Below are positions 42,362-51,362 of a stretch of DNA of 64,000 nucleotides, in pieces; positions within the stretch are counted from its first letter, which is position 1; the number at the start of each line of letters is the position of its first letter. The notes under the pieces are model-generated. The model was not told where the DNA came from and did no database searches. It was given only the letters and a program-made list of their open reading frames with translations. The stretch lies in assembly GCF_000425305.1 (NCBI RefSeq), contig NZ_AUDE01000011.1, positions 62,001 to 126,000 of the forward strand, in the 5' to 3' direction. This DNA comes from Psychroserpens burtonensis DSM 12212 (GTDB lineage Bacteria > Bacteroidota > Bacteroidia > Flavobacteriales > Flavobacteriaceae). A program made the position numbers and the translations under genes.

Positions 42362-42518
42362 CATCGCTTTTAGAGTAATTAAAGTCTAATAAGCCAAGCA
42401 CATAGCTGAACAAATTGAACAATGTTTATACGTTTGGGTTTTTGAAAATTAGGAAGTCATATTCAAAAGCAGCTTATAGATTAAGTAACCAAATTTTAGA
42501 GCTAACTTCCGCTTACTT

Positions 42519-42651
42519 TATCGTCATGAGCCAACATCTGTTTGGTTTTATTCCTACGACTCATCCTCAACTGCAGGTATGAGCATTATTTTTTATTAAG
42601 TTTTTTTGATGCCAAAATGACGATACGTCATTAATATTTTATTAAGTTTTT
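42519..42651 (+). promoter_or_regulatory. Candidate attenuator or translational switch in the polyamine leader
   Basis: TATCGTCAT (42519-42527), which includes the first two bases of the upstream ORF start codon, is perfectly complementary to ATGACGATA (42617-42625). The second segment can instead form a local hairpin, AATGACG-ata-CGTCATT (42616-42632). The two pairings exclude each other. The hairpin is flanked by two copies of TTTTATTAAGTTTTT (42591-42605 and 42637-42651). No known riboswitch is recognised in the rest of the 500-base gap. Confidence 0.5.
42526..42582 (+). CDS. Candidate leader peptide of the polyamine operon, 18 codons
   Basis: A short frame in the leader encodes MSQHLFGFIPTTHPQLQV and stops with TGA at 42580-42582. 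It begins within a segment able to pair with a downstream sequence, and ends 129 bases before the arginine decarboxylase start. The peptide contains two prolines near the end, a feature that can slow ribosomes, and no Arg codon. It could be a sensor peptide for polyamines, similar in principle to upstream ORFs in eukaryotic polyamine genes. Expression has not been shown; it may be a chance ORF. Confidence 0.4.
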   Translation: MSQHLFGFIPTTHPQLQV

Positions 42652-42711
42652 GTTGACTTAGTCTGGTGTTGACCTTCATAATTTATAGATAACTTTTTTT
42701 TAAAAATAAAA

Positions 42712-44109
42712 ATGAATACAAAGTATATTGACTTGGTAAATCAAACTTTTGATTTTCCTCAGGAAGAGTTTAAACTTAAAAATAAAACTTTAGAGTTTCA
42801 TGATATTAACCTTATGGAATTGGTCGAGCAATATGGAACACCTTTGAAGTTTACATATTTGCCTCAAATTTCTAATAATATCAATCGCGCCAAAAAATGG
42901 TTCGCAGATGCTATAGAGAAGAATGACTATAAAGGAAAATATAACTATTGTTATTGCACAAAAAGCTCTCACTTTAAGCACGTGCTTGATGAAGCTTTGT
43001 CAAATGATATTCATATTGAAACTTCTTCCGCTTTTGATATTGATATTGTAGAACGTTTAAAGGCCGAAGGTAAGATCACAGATAATACCTTTATTATAAG
43101 TAATGGATTTAAGCGTGCTCAGTATGTCACTAATATTGCTAGATTAATTAATAATGGTCATAAGAACTCGATTCCTATCATTGATAATTACGAGGAGATA
43201 GATTTGCTTTCCGAAGAAATAAAAGGAAAGTTCAATGTGGGAATTAGAATAGCCTCAGAAGAAGACCCGAAATTTGAGTTTTATACTTCAAGGTTAGGTA
43301 TTGGCTATAAGAATATCGTTCCTTTTTATAGAAACCAAATACAGAATAATAAAAAAGTCAAACTTAAAATGCTTCACTTTTTTATCAATACAGGCATTCG
43401 TGATAATGCGTACTATTGGAATGAACTTACAAAATGCTTAAAAGTTTATACAAGTCTTAAAAAGATTTGTCCATCGTTAGATAGTTTAAATATTGGAGGT
43501 GGTTTTCCTATAAAAAACTCATTGGTTTACGATTTTGATTATGCGTATATGGTTGACGAGATCGTCAATCAAATCAAAACAGTTTGTGAAGAGGAAGAGG
43601 TCGAGGTACCAAATATTTTTACTGAGTTTGGTAGTTTTACAGTAGGAGAAAGTGGAGGAGCGATTTATGAAATTTTATATCAAAAACAACAAAATGATCG
43701 CGAAAAATGGAATATGATTAACTCCTCTTTTATTACAACATTGCCAGATACTTGGGCCATTAATAAACGCTTTATTATGCTGCCAATTAATCGTTGGCAT
43801 GAGAGTTATGAGCGTGTGCTTTTAGGAGGTTTAACTTGTGATAGTGATGACTACTACAATAGTGAACAGCATATGAATGCTATTTATCTTCCTAAGTACA
43901 ATAAAGAGAAACCACTCTATATTGGGTTTTTTAATACAGGAGCTTATCAAGAAACTATTGGTGGATTTGGAGGTTTACAACATTGTTTAGTCCCTTCGCC
44001 AAAGCATATTTTAATACAAAAGGATGATGACGGAAACATCACCACAAAACTATTTAGTGAACAACAAAAAAGTGAAGACTTACTTAAAATTTTAGGTTAT
44101 AATGAATAA
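42712..44109 (+). CDS. speA: Biosynthetic arginine decarboxylase (short form)
   Basis: This 465-residue PLP enzyme of fold type III decarboxylates arginine to agmatine. The PLP lysine is Lys84 in CYCTKSSHF, the phosphate-binding glycine motif is LNIGGGFPIKN, and the active-site Cys is in GGLTCDSDDYY. It is much shorter than the E. coli SpeA (about 630 residues), as in other Bacteroidota. It overlaps agmatinase by 8 bp, so the two consecutive steps of putrescine formation are translationally coupled. A leader of about 345 nt with an upstream ORF suggests regulated expression. Confidence 0.92.
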   Translation: MNTKYIDLVNQTFDFPQEEFKLKNKTLEFHDINLMELVEQYGTPLKFTYLPQISNNINRAKKWFADAIEKNDYKGKYNYCYCTKSSHFKHVLDEALSNDIHIETSSAFDIDIVERLKAEGKITDNTFIISNGFKRAQYVTNIARLINNGHKNSIPIIDNYEEIDLLSEEIKGKFNVGIRIASEEDPKFEFYTSRLGIGYKNIVPFYRNQIQNNKKVKLKMLHFFINTGIRDNAYYWNELTKCLKVYTSLKKICPSLDSLNIGGGFPIKNSLVYDFDYAYMVDEIVNQIKTVCEEEEVEVPNIFTEFGSFTVGESGGAIYEILYQKQQNDREKWNMINSSFITTLPDTWAINKRFIMLPINRWHESYERVLLGGLTCDSDDYYNSEQHMNAIYLPKYNKEKPLYIGFFNTGAYQETIGGFGGLQHCLVPSPKHILIQKDDDGNITTKLFSEQQKSEDLLKILGYNE

Positions 44110-45043
44110 TAAAACTTACGCAGGAATCGAAGAGCATTATGCTAAACTAGATAGTTCTAAGATTGTCTTAATTCCCGTGCCTTATGATGGCACAAGTACA
44201 TGGCAAAAAGGAGCAGACAAAGGCCCAGAGGCTTTTTTAAATGCTTCGGAAAACATGGAGCTTTATGATATCGAGACTGAAACAGAAGTGTATAAACAAG
44301 GTGTATTTCTGGCAGATGCTATTACTGAAAATACTTCGCCGGAAAAAATGGTGGATGAGGTACATCAAATCACTAAAAAATATATCAAGCGTAATAAATT
44401 TGTAACGACTTTTGGTGGAGAACATTCTATTTCAATTGGAACGATTAGAGCATTTAATGAGTGTTTTGATGGTCTAACCGTTTTGCAAATTGACGCACAT
44501 GCAGATTTACGCCAGCAATATGAAGGTAGTAAGTGTAATCACGCTTGTGCTGTTTATGAAGCTAGCCAAACTACAAATTTAATTCAAGTTGGGATTCGTA
44601 GTATGGATGTTATGGAAACGACGGTAATGGATAAGGAGAAAACATATTTTGCTCATGAGATGGCAGAAGATGATTCTTGGATGGATTCTGCAATAGAACA
44701 AATGACAGATAATGTCTATATTACGTTTGATTTAGATGCTTTTGATCCCTCAATTATGCCATCAACAGGTACTCCAGAGCCTGGAGGATTACTTTGGTAT
44801 GAGACTATTGAGTTTTTGCGTCAAGTATTTGAAGAAAAGAATGTAGTAGGTTTTGATATTGTTGAATTGTGTCCAAACCCAAAAGAAAAATCTTCAGATT
44901 TTCTAGCAGCAAAGTTGTATTATAAAATGCTAACTTATAAATTCTTAAACGAAAACACGGACGCCGATTTCGATAATAATATTAACGAATCTAAAGGGAA
45001 CTCTAATAAGGTTTCTAAATTTAACGATAACGATGACAACTAA
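44102..45043 (+). CDS. speB: Agmatinase
   Basis: This 313-residue manganese ureohydrolase converts agmatine to putrescine and urea. The metal ligands are visible: His108 in GGEHSIS, DAHADLR with Asp131, His133 and Asp135, and DLDAFDPS with the last Asp pair. The C-terminus carries an unusual acidic, Asn/Asp-rich tail of about 30 residues (NENTDADFDNNINES and onward) that is absent from typical agmatinases. The tail overlaps the start of the next gene by 11 bp, so it may reflect overlap and not function. It follows arginine decarboxylase directly. Confidence 0.93.
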   Translation: MNNKTYAGIEEHYAKLDSSKIVLIPVPYDGTSTWQKGADKGPEAFLNASENMELYDIETETEVYKQGVFLADAITENTSPEKMVDEVHQITKKYIKRNKFVTTFGGEHSISIGTIRAFNECFDGLTVLQIDAHADLRQQYEGSKCNHACAVYEASQTTNLIQVGIRSMDVMETTVMDKEKTYFAHEMAEDDSWMDSAIEQMTDNVYITFDLDAFDPSIMPSTGTPEPGGLLWYETIEFLRQVFEEKNVVGFDIVELCPNPKEKSSDFLAAKLYYKMLTYKFLNENTDADFDNNINESKGNSNKVSKFNDNDDN

Positions 45044-46010
45044 TAAAGGACCAATTTCACAATTTATAGAAAAGTATTATCTACACTTTAATTCAGCAGC
45101 TTTGGTTGATGCAGCAAAGGGGTATGAAGCTCAATTAAATTCTGGTGCAAAAATGCTAGTATCGCTTGCTGGTGCTATGAGTACTGCAGAATTAGGTAAG
45201 ATTTTCGCAGAAATGATTCGTCAAGATAAAGTTCATATTATTTCTTGTACAGGTGCAAACTTGGAAGAAGACATCATGAATTTAGTCGCACATTCACATT
45301 ATAAACGTGTTCCAAATTATCGTGATTTGACGCCTCAAGACGAATGGGATTTGTTGGAGAAAGGCTTAAATCGGGTGACAGATACCTGTATTCCAGAGGA
45401 AGAAGCTTTCCGTAGAATTCAAAAGCACATTGTTAAGATTTGGATGGATGCCGAAGCTAAAGGCGAACGATACCTTCCGCACGAATACATGTATAAACTT
45501 TTGCTTTCAGGTGTATTAGAAGAGCACTATGAAATTGATTTAAAAGATTCATGGATGTATGCAGCTGCAGAAAAAAACTTACCTATTGTTTGCCCAGGTT
45601 GGGAAGATAGTACTATGGGTAATATTTTTGCAAGCTACGTTCTTAAAGGAGAATTGAAAGCTAGCACTATGAAGTCTGGAATCGAGTACATGACTTTTTT
45701 AGCAGATTGGTACACAGGTAATTCAAAAAAAGGAATTGGTTTTTTCCAAATTGGAGGCGGTATTGCTGGTGACTTTCCTATTTGTGTTGTACCAATGTTA
45801 TATCAAGATATGGAGCGTCCAGAGACACCATTTTGGAGTTATTTCTGTCAGATAAGTGATTCTACAACAAGTTATGGATCCTATTCTGGAGCTGTGCCAA
45901 ATGAAAAAATCACTTGGGGAAAATTAGGTATCGATACCCCGAAATTTATAATTGAAAGTGATGCGACTATTGTAGCACCATTAATTTTTGCTTATCTCTT
46001 AGATTTATAA
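45033..46010 (+). CDS. Deoxyhypusine synthase family protein
   Basis: This 325-residue, NAD-dependent protein is a homologue of deoxyhypusine synthase. The C-terminal motif NEKITWGKLG contains Lys297, corresponding to the lysine that carries the aminobutyl group in the eukaryotic enzyme, and IGGGIAGDFPI forms part of the NAD site. Bacteria have no eIF5A, so the substrate must differ. Position between agmatinase and the end of the polyamine operon suggests transfer of an aminobutyl group to another amine, for example to make homospermidine or a related polyamine. It overlaps agmatinase by 11 bp and the next gene by one base. Confidence 0.88.
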   Translation: MTTNKGPISQFIEKYYLHFNSAALVDAAKGYEAQLNSGAKMLVSLAGAMSTAELGKIFAEMIRQDKVHIISCTGANLEEDIMNLVAHSHYKRVPNYRDLTPQDEWDLLEKGLNRVTDTCIPEEEAFRRIQKHIVKIWMDAEAKGERYLPHEYMYKLLLSGVLEEHYEIDLKDSWMYAAAEKNLPIVCPGWEDSTMGNIFASYVLKGELKASTMKSGIEYMTFLADWYTGNSKKGIGFFQIGGGIAGDFPICVVPMLYQDMERPETPFWSYFCQISDSTTSYGSYSGAVPNEKITWGKLGIDTPKFIIESDATIVAPLIFAYLLDL

Positions 46011-47539
46011 TGGAAGAACATAAAATTGAAAATATAGAATTAAAATACTTAACGGTTGATGATTTTGAAGAATTAAAATCGGCAACTTTAGAGTCTTATG
46101 GTGGTGTTCTAAATTCTTATTGGAAAAAACATCATATTGAACGCTTGACTAATATTTTTCCTAAAGGTCAAGTGGTGATTAAAATTGATGGCAACATTGC
46201 AGGTTGTGCATTATCACTTATTGTTGATTATGATAAAATTGATGATAACCACACCTATGCAGATATTATTAGAGGTGACTCATTTAAAAATCACGATAGT
46301 GAAGGTGACGTTCTCTATGGAATAGATGTTTTTATAAAACCTGAGTACAGAGGATTACGCTTAGGAAGACGTCTCTATGATTATAGAAAAGAGATTTGTG
46401 AAAACTTAAACCTAAAAGGAATCGTTTTTGGTGGTAGAATGCCAAATTATCACAATCATAAAGAATTGACACCAAAAGAATATATCGAAAAAGTAAAACA
46501 TAAGGAAATTCATGATCCCGTTTTAAATTTTCAAATATCTAACGATTTTCATCCAGTTCGAGTTTTAAAAGGCTACTTAGAAGGTGATACTGCATCCAAT
46601 GAATATGCAGTTTTAATGGAGTGGGATAATATTTATTATACCAAAAAAAGCAAAAAGGCAAGTTCAGTAAAAACGGTTGTTCGATTAGGTTTAATTCAAT
46701 GGCAAATGCGCACCTACAATAGCCTAGAAGAACTCATGCAGCAAGTTGAGTATTTCGTAGATAGTGTAGCGGCATATAGATCAGATTTTGCGTTGTTTCC
46801 AGAGTTTTTTAATGCTCCATTAATGGCGAAGTACAATCACATGCATGAGCCAGACGCGATTAGAGAATTAGCAAAATATACAAAGGTGATCGTTGAAAAA
46901 ATGCAACAATTATCTATCTCATATAATATAAATATCATAACAGGTAGTATGCCAGAGCTTATCGAAGATAAGTTGTTTAATGTAGGTTATTTGTGTCGTA
47001 GAGATGGCAGTTTAGAGCGTTATGAGAAAATTCATGTGACTCCAGATGAAGCTAAAATTTGGGGAATGCAAAGAGGTCATAAATTGCAAACCTTTGAAAC
47101 AGATGCAGGCAAAATAGGAATTTTGATTTGTTATGATTCAGAATTTCCAGAATTATCAAGGTTATTAGCAGATGAAGGTATGGACATATTATTTGTTCCG
47201 TTTTTAACAGATACTCAAAATGGATATTCGCGAGTGCGTTTATGCGCGCAAGCTAGAGCGATTGAAAATGAATGTTACGTTGCTATTGCTGGTAGTGTAG
47301 GTAATCTGCCTAATGTGAATAATATGGATATTCAATATGCGCAGTCGGCTGTATTTACACCTTGTGATTTTTCGTTTCCAAGTAATGGTATAAAGGCAGA
47401 AGCGACTACAAATACAGAAATGATATTAGTTGCAGATGTTGATTTGAGTTTGTTAAGAGAATTACACTCTTTTGGTGCAGTTAAAAATTTAAAAGATAGA
47501 AGAAAAGATGTTTATGACGTTATAAGAGTTAAAGAATAA
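46010..47539 (+). CDS. GNAT acetyltransferase fused to a nitrilase-family amidohydrolase
   Basis: This 509-residue protein is a two-domain fusion. Residues 1-200 are a GNAT domain with the acetyl-CoA loop region GLRLGRRLYDYR. Residues 225-509 are a carbon-nitrogen hydrolase with the triad Glu265 (FPEFFNAP), Lys340 (YEKIHVT) and Cys374 (LICYDSEFPE). The latter resembles N-carbamoylputrescine amidohydrolase or omega-amidase-type enzymes. It is the last enzyme of the polyamine operon, so acetylation or amide hydrolysis of a polyamine derivative is plausible. Its start overlaps the preceding stop (TAATG). Confidence 0.88.
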   Translation: MEEHKIENIELKYLTVDDFEELKSATLESYGGVLNSYWKKHHIERLTNIFPKGQVVIKIDGNIAGCALSLIVDYDKIDDNHTYADIIRGDSFKNHDSEGDVLYGIDVFIKPEYRGLRLGRRLYDYRKEICENLNLKGIVFGGRMPNYHNHKELTPKEYIEKVKHKEIHDPVLNFQISNDFHPVRVLKGYLEGDTASNEYAVLMEWDNIYYTKKSKKASSVKTVVRLGLIQWQMRTYNSLEELMQQVEYFVDSVAAYRSDFALFPEFFNAPLMAKYNHMHEPDAIRELAKYTKVIVEKMQQLSISYNINIITGSMPELIEDKLFNVGYLCRRDGSLERYEKIHVTPDEAKIWGMQRGHKLQTFETDAGKIGILICYDSEFPELSRLLADEGMDILFVPFLTDTQNGYSRVRLCAQARAIENECYVAIAGSVGNLPNVNNMDIQYAQSAVFTPCDFSFPSNGIKAEATTNTEMILVADVDLSLLRELHSFGAVKNLKDRRKDVYDVIRVKE

Positions 47540-47583
47540 GTAGTATATTTAACATAAATTAGCTCCAACTATTAAACTAAAAA

Positions 47584-47910
47584 ATGAAAAACAAAGACGC
47601 AAACTTAAAACGAGTTATCGTTGATTTTAAAAAATTAACCCCAGAAATTCTAGCATTATTAGTGCAAAAGTATCCTCACGGATATGACGATGATAATATC
47701 ATATCATTTAAGAATGCTAAGAATGAACTTGTGGAGGCTGTGGAAGTCTTAACAGAAGACACAAAATATCTTGTCAAAGTGAGTACAAAACTGGAACTCA
47801 CAATGGAAAATTATGACGTTGAGGATTATGAAGATTTTGAAGAGGATGATTCAGAGGCAGTACAAGATCCAGATATGGAAGCAGCCGAGGAAGAAGATTT
47901 TGATGATTAA
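47584..47910 (+). CDS. Small acidic conserved protein
   Basis: This 108-residue protein has an N-terminal helical/beta part (RVIVDFKKLTPEILALLVQKYPHG) and an acidic C-terminal tail of about 35 residues rich in Asp and Glu (YEDFEEDDSE and onward). Relatives in flavobacteria are sometimes called DNA primase, which the sequence does not support. It lies 44 bp after the polyamine operon and may be cotranscribed. The function is unknown; the tail could bind basic partners or cations. Confidence 0.68.
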   Translation: MKNKDANLKRVIVDFKKLTPEILALLVQKYPHGYDDDNIISFKNAKNELVEAVEVLTEDTKYLVKVSTKLELTMENYDVEDYEDFEEDDSEAVQDPDMEAAEEEDFDD

Positions 47911-48115
47911 TTTTTAAGATTATTTTTGATTCTACCTTTCATAATATAATTTAAAATGTTTGTTTAAAAACCAATTTGATATAAGCAACTGCATAATACG
48001 TATATATAATATTCCACGCGTAATTCATAAGATGAAATTACTAAAAGCACTCTCGGACTTGTAGTGGCAATTTTCCGAAGAAAAAACTCAATTTCAACGT
48101 TTTAATTATTTTAAG

Positions 48116-48457
48116 ATGAAAACAAAATCATTTACAATTGCTAGTTTTTTTATTTGCCTTTTTACTTTAACTTCTATGACTACTGTACAGGATACACAAA
48201 TTTTTGAAGGTGTTTATGACGGTAATGAAGATTATGGATATAATTTCATCGGTATGGATCAAGATGGAGAAGAGTTTACAATGACATTTCAAAACATTGA
48301 TGAAGTACTTTTGAAATCATTTAATTTGAATACAGATAAATTAGTAGGTTCTAAATTTACAGTGTCATACACTTCAAAAACAGAAAAATCAGAAGACGAA
48401 GATGGTTATGAAGATGACGTAGAGGTTTATACCATCACAGCCTTAAAAAAACTATAA
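48116..48457 (+). CDS. Secreted small protein of unknown function
   Basis: This 113-residue protein has a signal peptide (MKTKSFTIASFFICLFTLTS, cleavage nearby) and a small beta-rich mature part with EGVYDGNEDYGYNF and a C-terminal acidic segment. No family is recognised. The 205-base gap before it (47911-48115) shows no gene or strong structure. Its terminator hairpin overlaps the 3' end of the convergent glycosyltransferase gene. Confidence 0.65.
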   Translation: MKTKSFTIASFFICLFTLTSMTTVQDTQIFEGVYDGNEDYGYNFIGMDQDGEEFTMTFQNIDEVLLKSFNLNTDKLVGSKFTVSYTSKTEKSEDEDGYEDDVEVYTITALKKL

Positions 48458-48471
48458 TTTTATAATACTAT

Positions 48472-49875
48472 TTATGATTTAGCCAACTCAATTGAGTTGG
48501 CTTTTTTGTTCTTTTGAAATCGACTAGAAAAGAATACTTCCCAAATAAATACAACGTAAACAATCAGGTATTCTAAAGTAATAATCCAGAGATTTTCAGA
48601 CTTATCTGCTTTATTGAGATGTCTATAAGCAAAGTAACTTAAAATAATAACGAAACTCCAAACTAAGGGAAATTTATAATTAGTAAATACACTCAAAATT
48701 AAAAGTGTTGCAATGTACCAAGGGTGAACTGTGGTGCTTAAAAACAGATAGAAAGAGAATGCAAAAAGCATATTTACAAAAAGTATTTTAGTATCAATTT
48801 TTCTTCGGAAAAGGGCCAAACCTATAATACATAAAAACACCAAAATTGGTAAGATTTTCCCAATCACGGCAATTTCATTATATCCTGTATACCAGTACCC
48901 AATTTTACGAGCTAAGTAATAAATGCTCGCATTAAATTCAAAATTAGTGAACCATAGTGCAACGGTTTGGGAATAGTTGTTTACAAATTCTAAAGAGAAA
49001 AAAGGAGTGAATAATAAGATTATAGTGATGCCTATAATACTATAGAAACCAATTAGTCTTGATAGTCCATTCTTGGTCGTTGAGCTTGTCGAAAAGAACC
49101 ATTTAAACATCAAAGGTAAAAACAAAAGTGGTATCAATTTCACAGAAATGGATAACCCAAAAGCAACAGCTGCTAATTTCCATCGACCTGTATGTAAGAG
49201 ATATAAACTCCATATCAGAAAGAAAATCATGACACCTTCAAAATGAAGGTTTCCGGTCAATTCTATAATAATAAAAGGATTGAGAATATACCAAAAAATA
49301 TTCTTAACAGGAATATTAAGTTGTTCTAGCAAGCGTTTTCCGAAGAAAAAAGTTCCAAAATCTGCTGCGACAATAAGTAAACGAAGCATAATTGTAGAAC
49401 CTAAAATACTATGACTGGAGAATAGAGCACTAATCAAAAAGCAGAGCTGATTGATTGGTGGATAATTGGTGTAATGACTACCGTTGAGTTCTCCCATACC
49501 TGCATAAAGCGCTTTAGCTTCTGCAACAGGAAAACTGCTTCCAGCTTGTATAAATGACTCTGGTGTGTAGAGATAAGGATTTAATCCTTCTAGAATCATC
49601 CGTCCATCCCAAATAAAACGGTAGAAATCCTGCGATAAATTCGGAATTGCTAAAATAAAAACAGCTCTAGATGAAAATGCAATTGCAGTTAAAAGCTTGA
49701 TGTTGTTTTTCGCGTATTTCAGAAGTAAAAGAAATACCAAAAAAACCGAACAGTATAATGTAATAAGTTTAATAGACTCCGTTCTAACTAAGTCATAAGC
49801 AAAAAGCCAATAGAGAAAAAAGCTAACAAAAGTGAGCAGTAAAGAAACCTTATTAAGTTTCCAAAAGGGTATCAA
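48472..49875 (-). CDS. GT-C-type membrane glycosyltransferase (GT87/DUF2029-like)
   Basis: This 467-residue integral membrane protein has about 10-12 hydrophobic helices. An early luminal loop has the motif FIWDGRMILEGLNPYLYTPE, typical of polyprenyl-phosphate-mannose or -hexose dependent transferases of the GT87 or MptA type. It would use a lipid-linked sugar made by the small GT2 enzyme at the head of the operon. Start and upstream stop overlap by 4 bp. The acceptor could be a membrane glycolipid; it is not identified. The last codons overlap a plus-strand terminator. Confidence 0.82.
   Translation of the reverse strand: MIPFWKLNKVSLLLTFVSFFLYWLFAYDLVRTESIKLITLYCSVFLVFLLLLKYAKNNIKLLTAIAFSSRAVFILAIPNLSQDFYRFIWDGRMILEGLNPYLYTPESFIQAGSSFPVAEAKALYAGMGELNGSHYTNYPPINQLCFLISALFSSHSILGSTIMLRLLIVAADFGTFFFGKRLLEQLNIPVKNIFWYILNPFIIIELTGNLHFEGVMIFFLIWSLYLLHTGRWKLAAVAFGLSISVKLIPLLFLPLMFKWFFSTSSTTKNGLSRLIGFYSIIGITIILLFTPFFSLEFVNNYSQTVALWFTNFEFNASIYYLARKIGYWYTGYNEIAVIGKILPILVFLCIIGLALFRRKIDTKILFVNMLFAFSFYLFLSTTVHPWYIATLLILSVFTNYKFPLVWSFVIILSYFAYRHLNKADKSENLWIITLEYLIVYVVFIWEVFFSSRFQKNKKANSIELAKS
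48481..48507 (+). terminator. Intrinsic terminator within the 3' end of a convergent gene
   Basis: AGCCAACTCAA and its perfect complement form an 11-bp palindromic stem (48481-48502) followed by TTTTT. It ends the small secreted protein gene while being part of the C-terminal codons of the opposing glycosyltransferase gene. Confidence 0.75.
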
Positions 49876-51362
49876 AACTTAGATGTTATAGATTTGAAAA
49901 AGACATAACCAAACCCAATAAATAGCATCAAGTGAAAAGGGAATAACCCAAAGTCACCACCTTGATCACCAACAACAAATGCGCTATATAAGCCAAATGC
50001 AAAATACAACATTAGGATCCCTTCAAGAATGACATGAGGTGATATTTTTTTCTTTAAATATTTGTTGCCTTTCCAAGAGTCTTTGAGTGTACTGATATTA
50101 AATTTTGGAGTGCGCACAAATTCACTACGCTTACCAGCATGACCTTCTAAGACAGCAATTGAGTTATGAAGTGAAAAGCCCATAGCAATTGAGAAAAAAG
50201 TAAAGAACATACCGACGTAACTAAAGAATTTTTTGAACCCGCTCCCATAAATTTCTTTATACATAAACCAATAGCAAACAAAGAAAATAACGGTACTCAT
50301 TACAAAGAAACTCATAAAGTAAAAGTAGAATCTCAAATGTTCATATTCATTTTTGATGTATAACATAGGGATACTCAAAACAGCGACAAGAAATACATTT
50401 AAAAACATCGTACTGTTCAATAAATGAAGTAAACCATGTACTTTCGTTTTAGCAGATATATTATTTGAGAGGATAACGCGAGTACACATTTTTCTAAAGT
50501 TTTCGGCACCACCTTTATTCCATCTAAATTGTTGTGAACGCGCAGCACTAATAACCACAGGTAATTCGGCAGGCGTTTCTACATCTTCTAAATATTTGAA
50601 TTTCCAGTTTTTAAGTTGTGCTCTATAACTTAAATCTAAATCTTCAGTTAAGGTGTCACCTTCCCAGTTTCCAGCATCGATTATGCATTCTTTTCTCCAA
50701 ACTCCAGCAGTACCATTAAAATTAATAAAATGCCCTTTACTACTGCGTCCTACTTGCTCTAAAGTAAAATGTGCATCTAGTGCAAACGCTTGAATTTTTG
50801 TTAGTATAGAGTAATTTCTATTGATATGACCCCAACGTGTTTGTACAACCCCAATTTGAGGGTCTTTAAAATAAAGTATGGTACGTTTTAACCAATCTTT
50901 CTGCGGAAGAAAATCGGCATCAAAAATAGCAATGTACTCCCCTTTAGCAATTTTAAGACCTTCTTTAAGTGCGCCCGCTTTAAATCCACTGCGATCTATT
51001 CTAGTAATGTGTGTAATATCTAAACCTGTACTTTTAAGTTTTTCTATGTGCTCACGGGTTGTGATTACCGTTTCATCTGTAGAATCATCAAGTACTTGAA
51101 TTTCTAATTTGTCTTTTGGGTAATCTAAAAGCGCAATATTATCTAACAAACGCTCCATTACATACATCTCATTAAATACAGGGAGCTGAATAGTGACTAG
51201 TGGGATTTCATCTGGATTAGAAAAGTCAAATGTTTCACAATCTATGTTAGCTTTTTTCGATGATAAATAATTAAAAAGCAAGTTAAGTTGCGCTAACGCA
51301 TACATGAAGATGAGTAGGATAGCAATAGTATAAATGACTATAATTGTCGTTTCAAGAATCAT
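49872..51362 (-). CDS. Processive family 2 glycosyltransferase, cellulose-synthase-like
   Basis: This 496-residue membrane enzyme has the GT2 motifs in order: FDADFLPQ (metal-binding DxD), TLTEDLDLSYR (TED-type catalytic base) and QQFRWNKGG (QxxRW), the signature of processive glycan synthases. One helix lies at the N-terminus and several after residue 320. It resembles glucomannan or beta-glycosyl lipid synthases of Bacteroidota. It overlaps both neighbours by 4 bp in a three-gene operon. The product cannot be told from sequence. Confidence 0.87.
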   Translation of the reverse strand: MILETTIIVIYTIAILLIFMYALAQLNLLFNYLSSKKANIDCETFDFSNPDEIPLVTIQLPVFNEMYVMERLLDNIALLDYPKDKLEIQVLDDSTDETVITTREHIEKLKSTGLDITHITRIDRSGFKAGALKEGLKIAKGEYIAIFDADFLPQKDWLKRTILYFKDPQIGVVQTRWGHINRNYSILTKIQAFALDAHFTLEQVGRSSKGHFINFNGTAGVWRKECIIDAGNWEGDTLTEDLDLSYRAQLKNWKFKYLEDVETPAELPVVISAARSQQFRWNKGGAENFRKMCTRVILSNNISAKTKVHGLLHLLNSTMFLNVFLVAVLSIPMLYIKNEYEHLRFYFYFMSFFVMSTVIFFVCYWFMYKEIYGSGFKKFFSYVGMFFTFFSIAMGFSLHNSIAVLEGHAGKRSEFVRTPKFNISTLKDSWKGNKYLKKKISPHVILEGILMLYFAFGLYSAFVVGDQGGDFGLFPFHLMLFIGFGYVFFKSITSKF

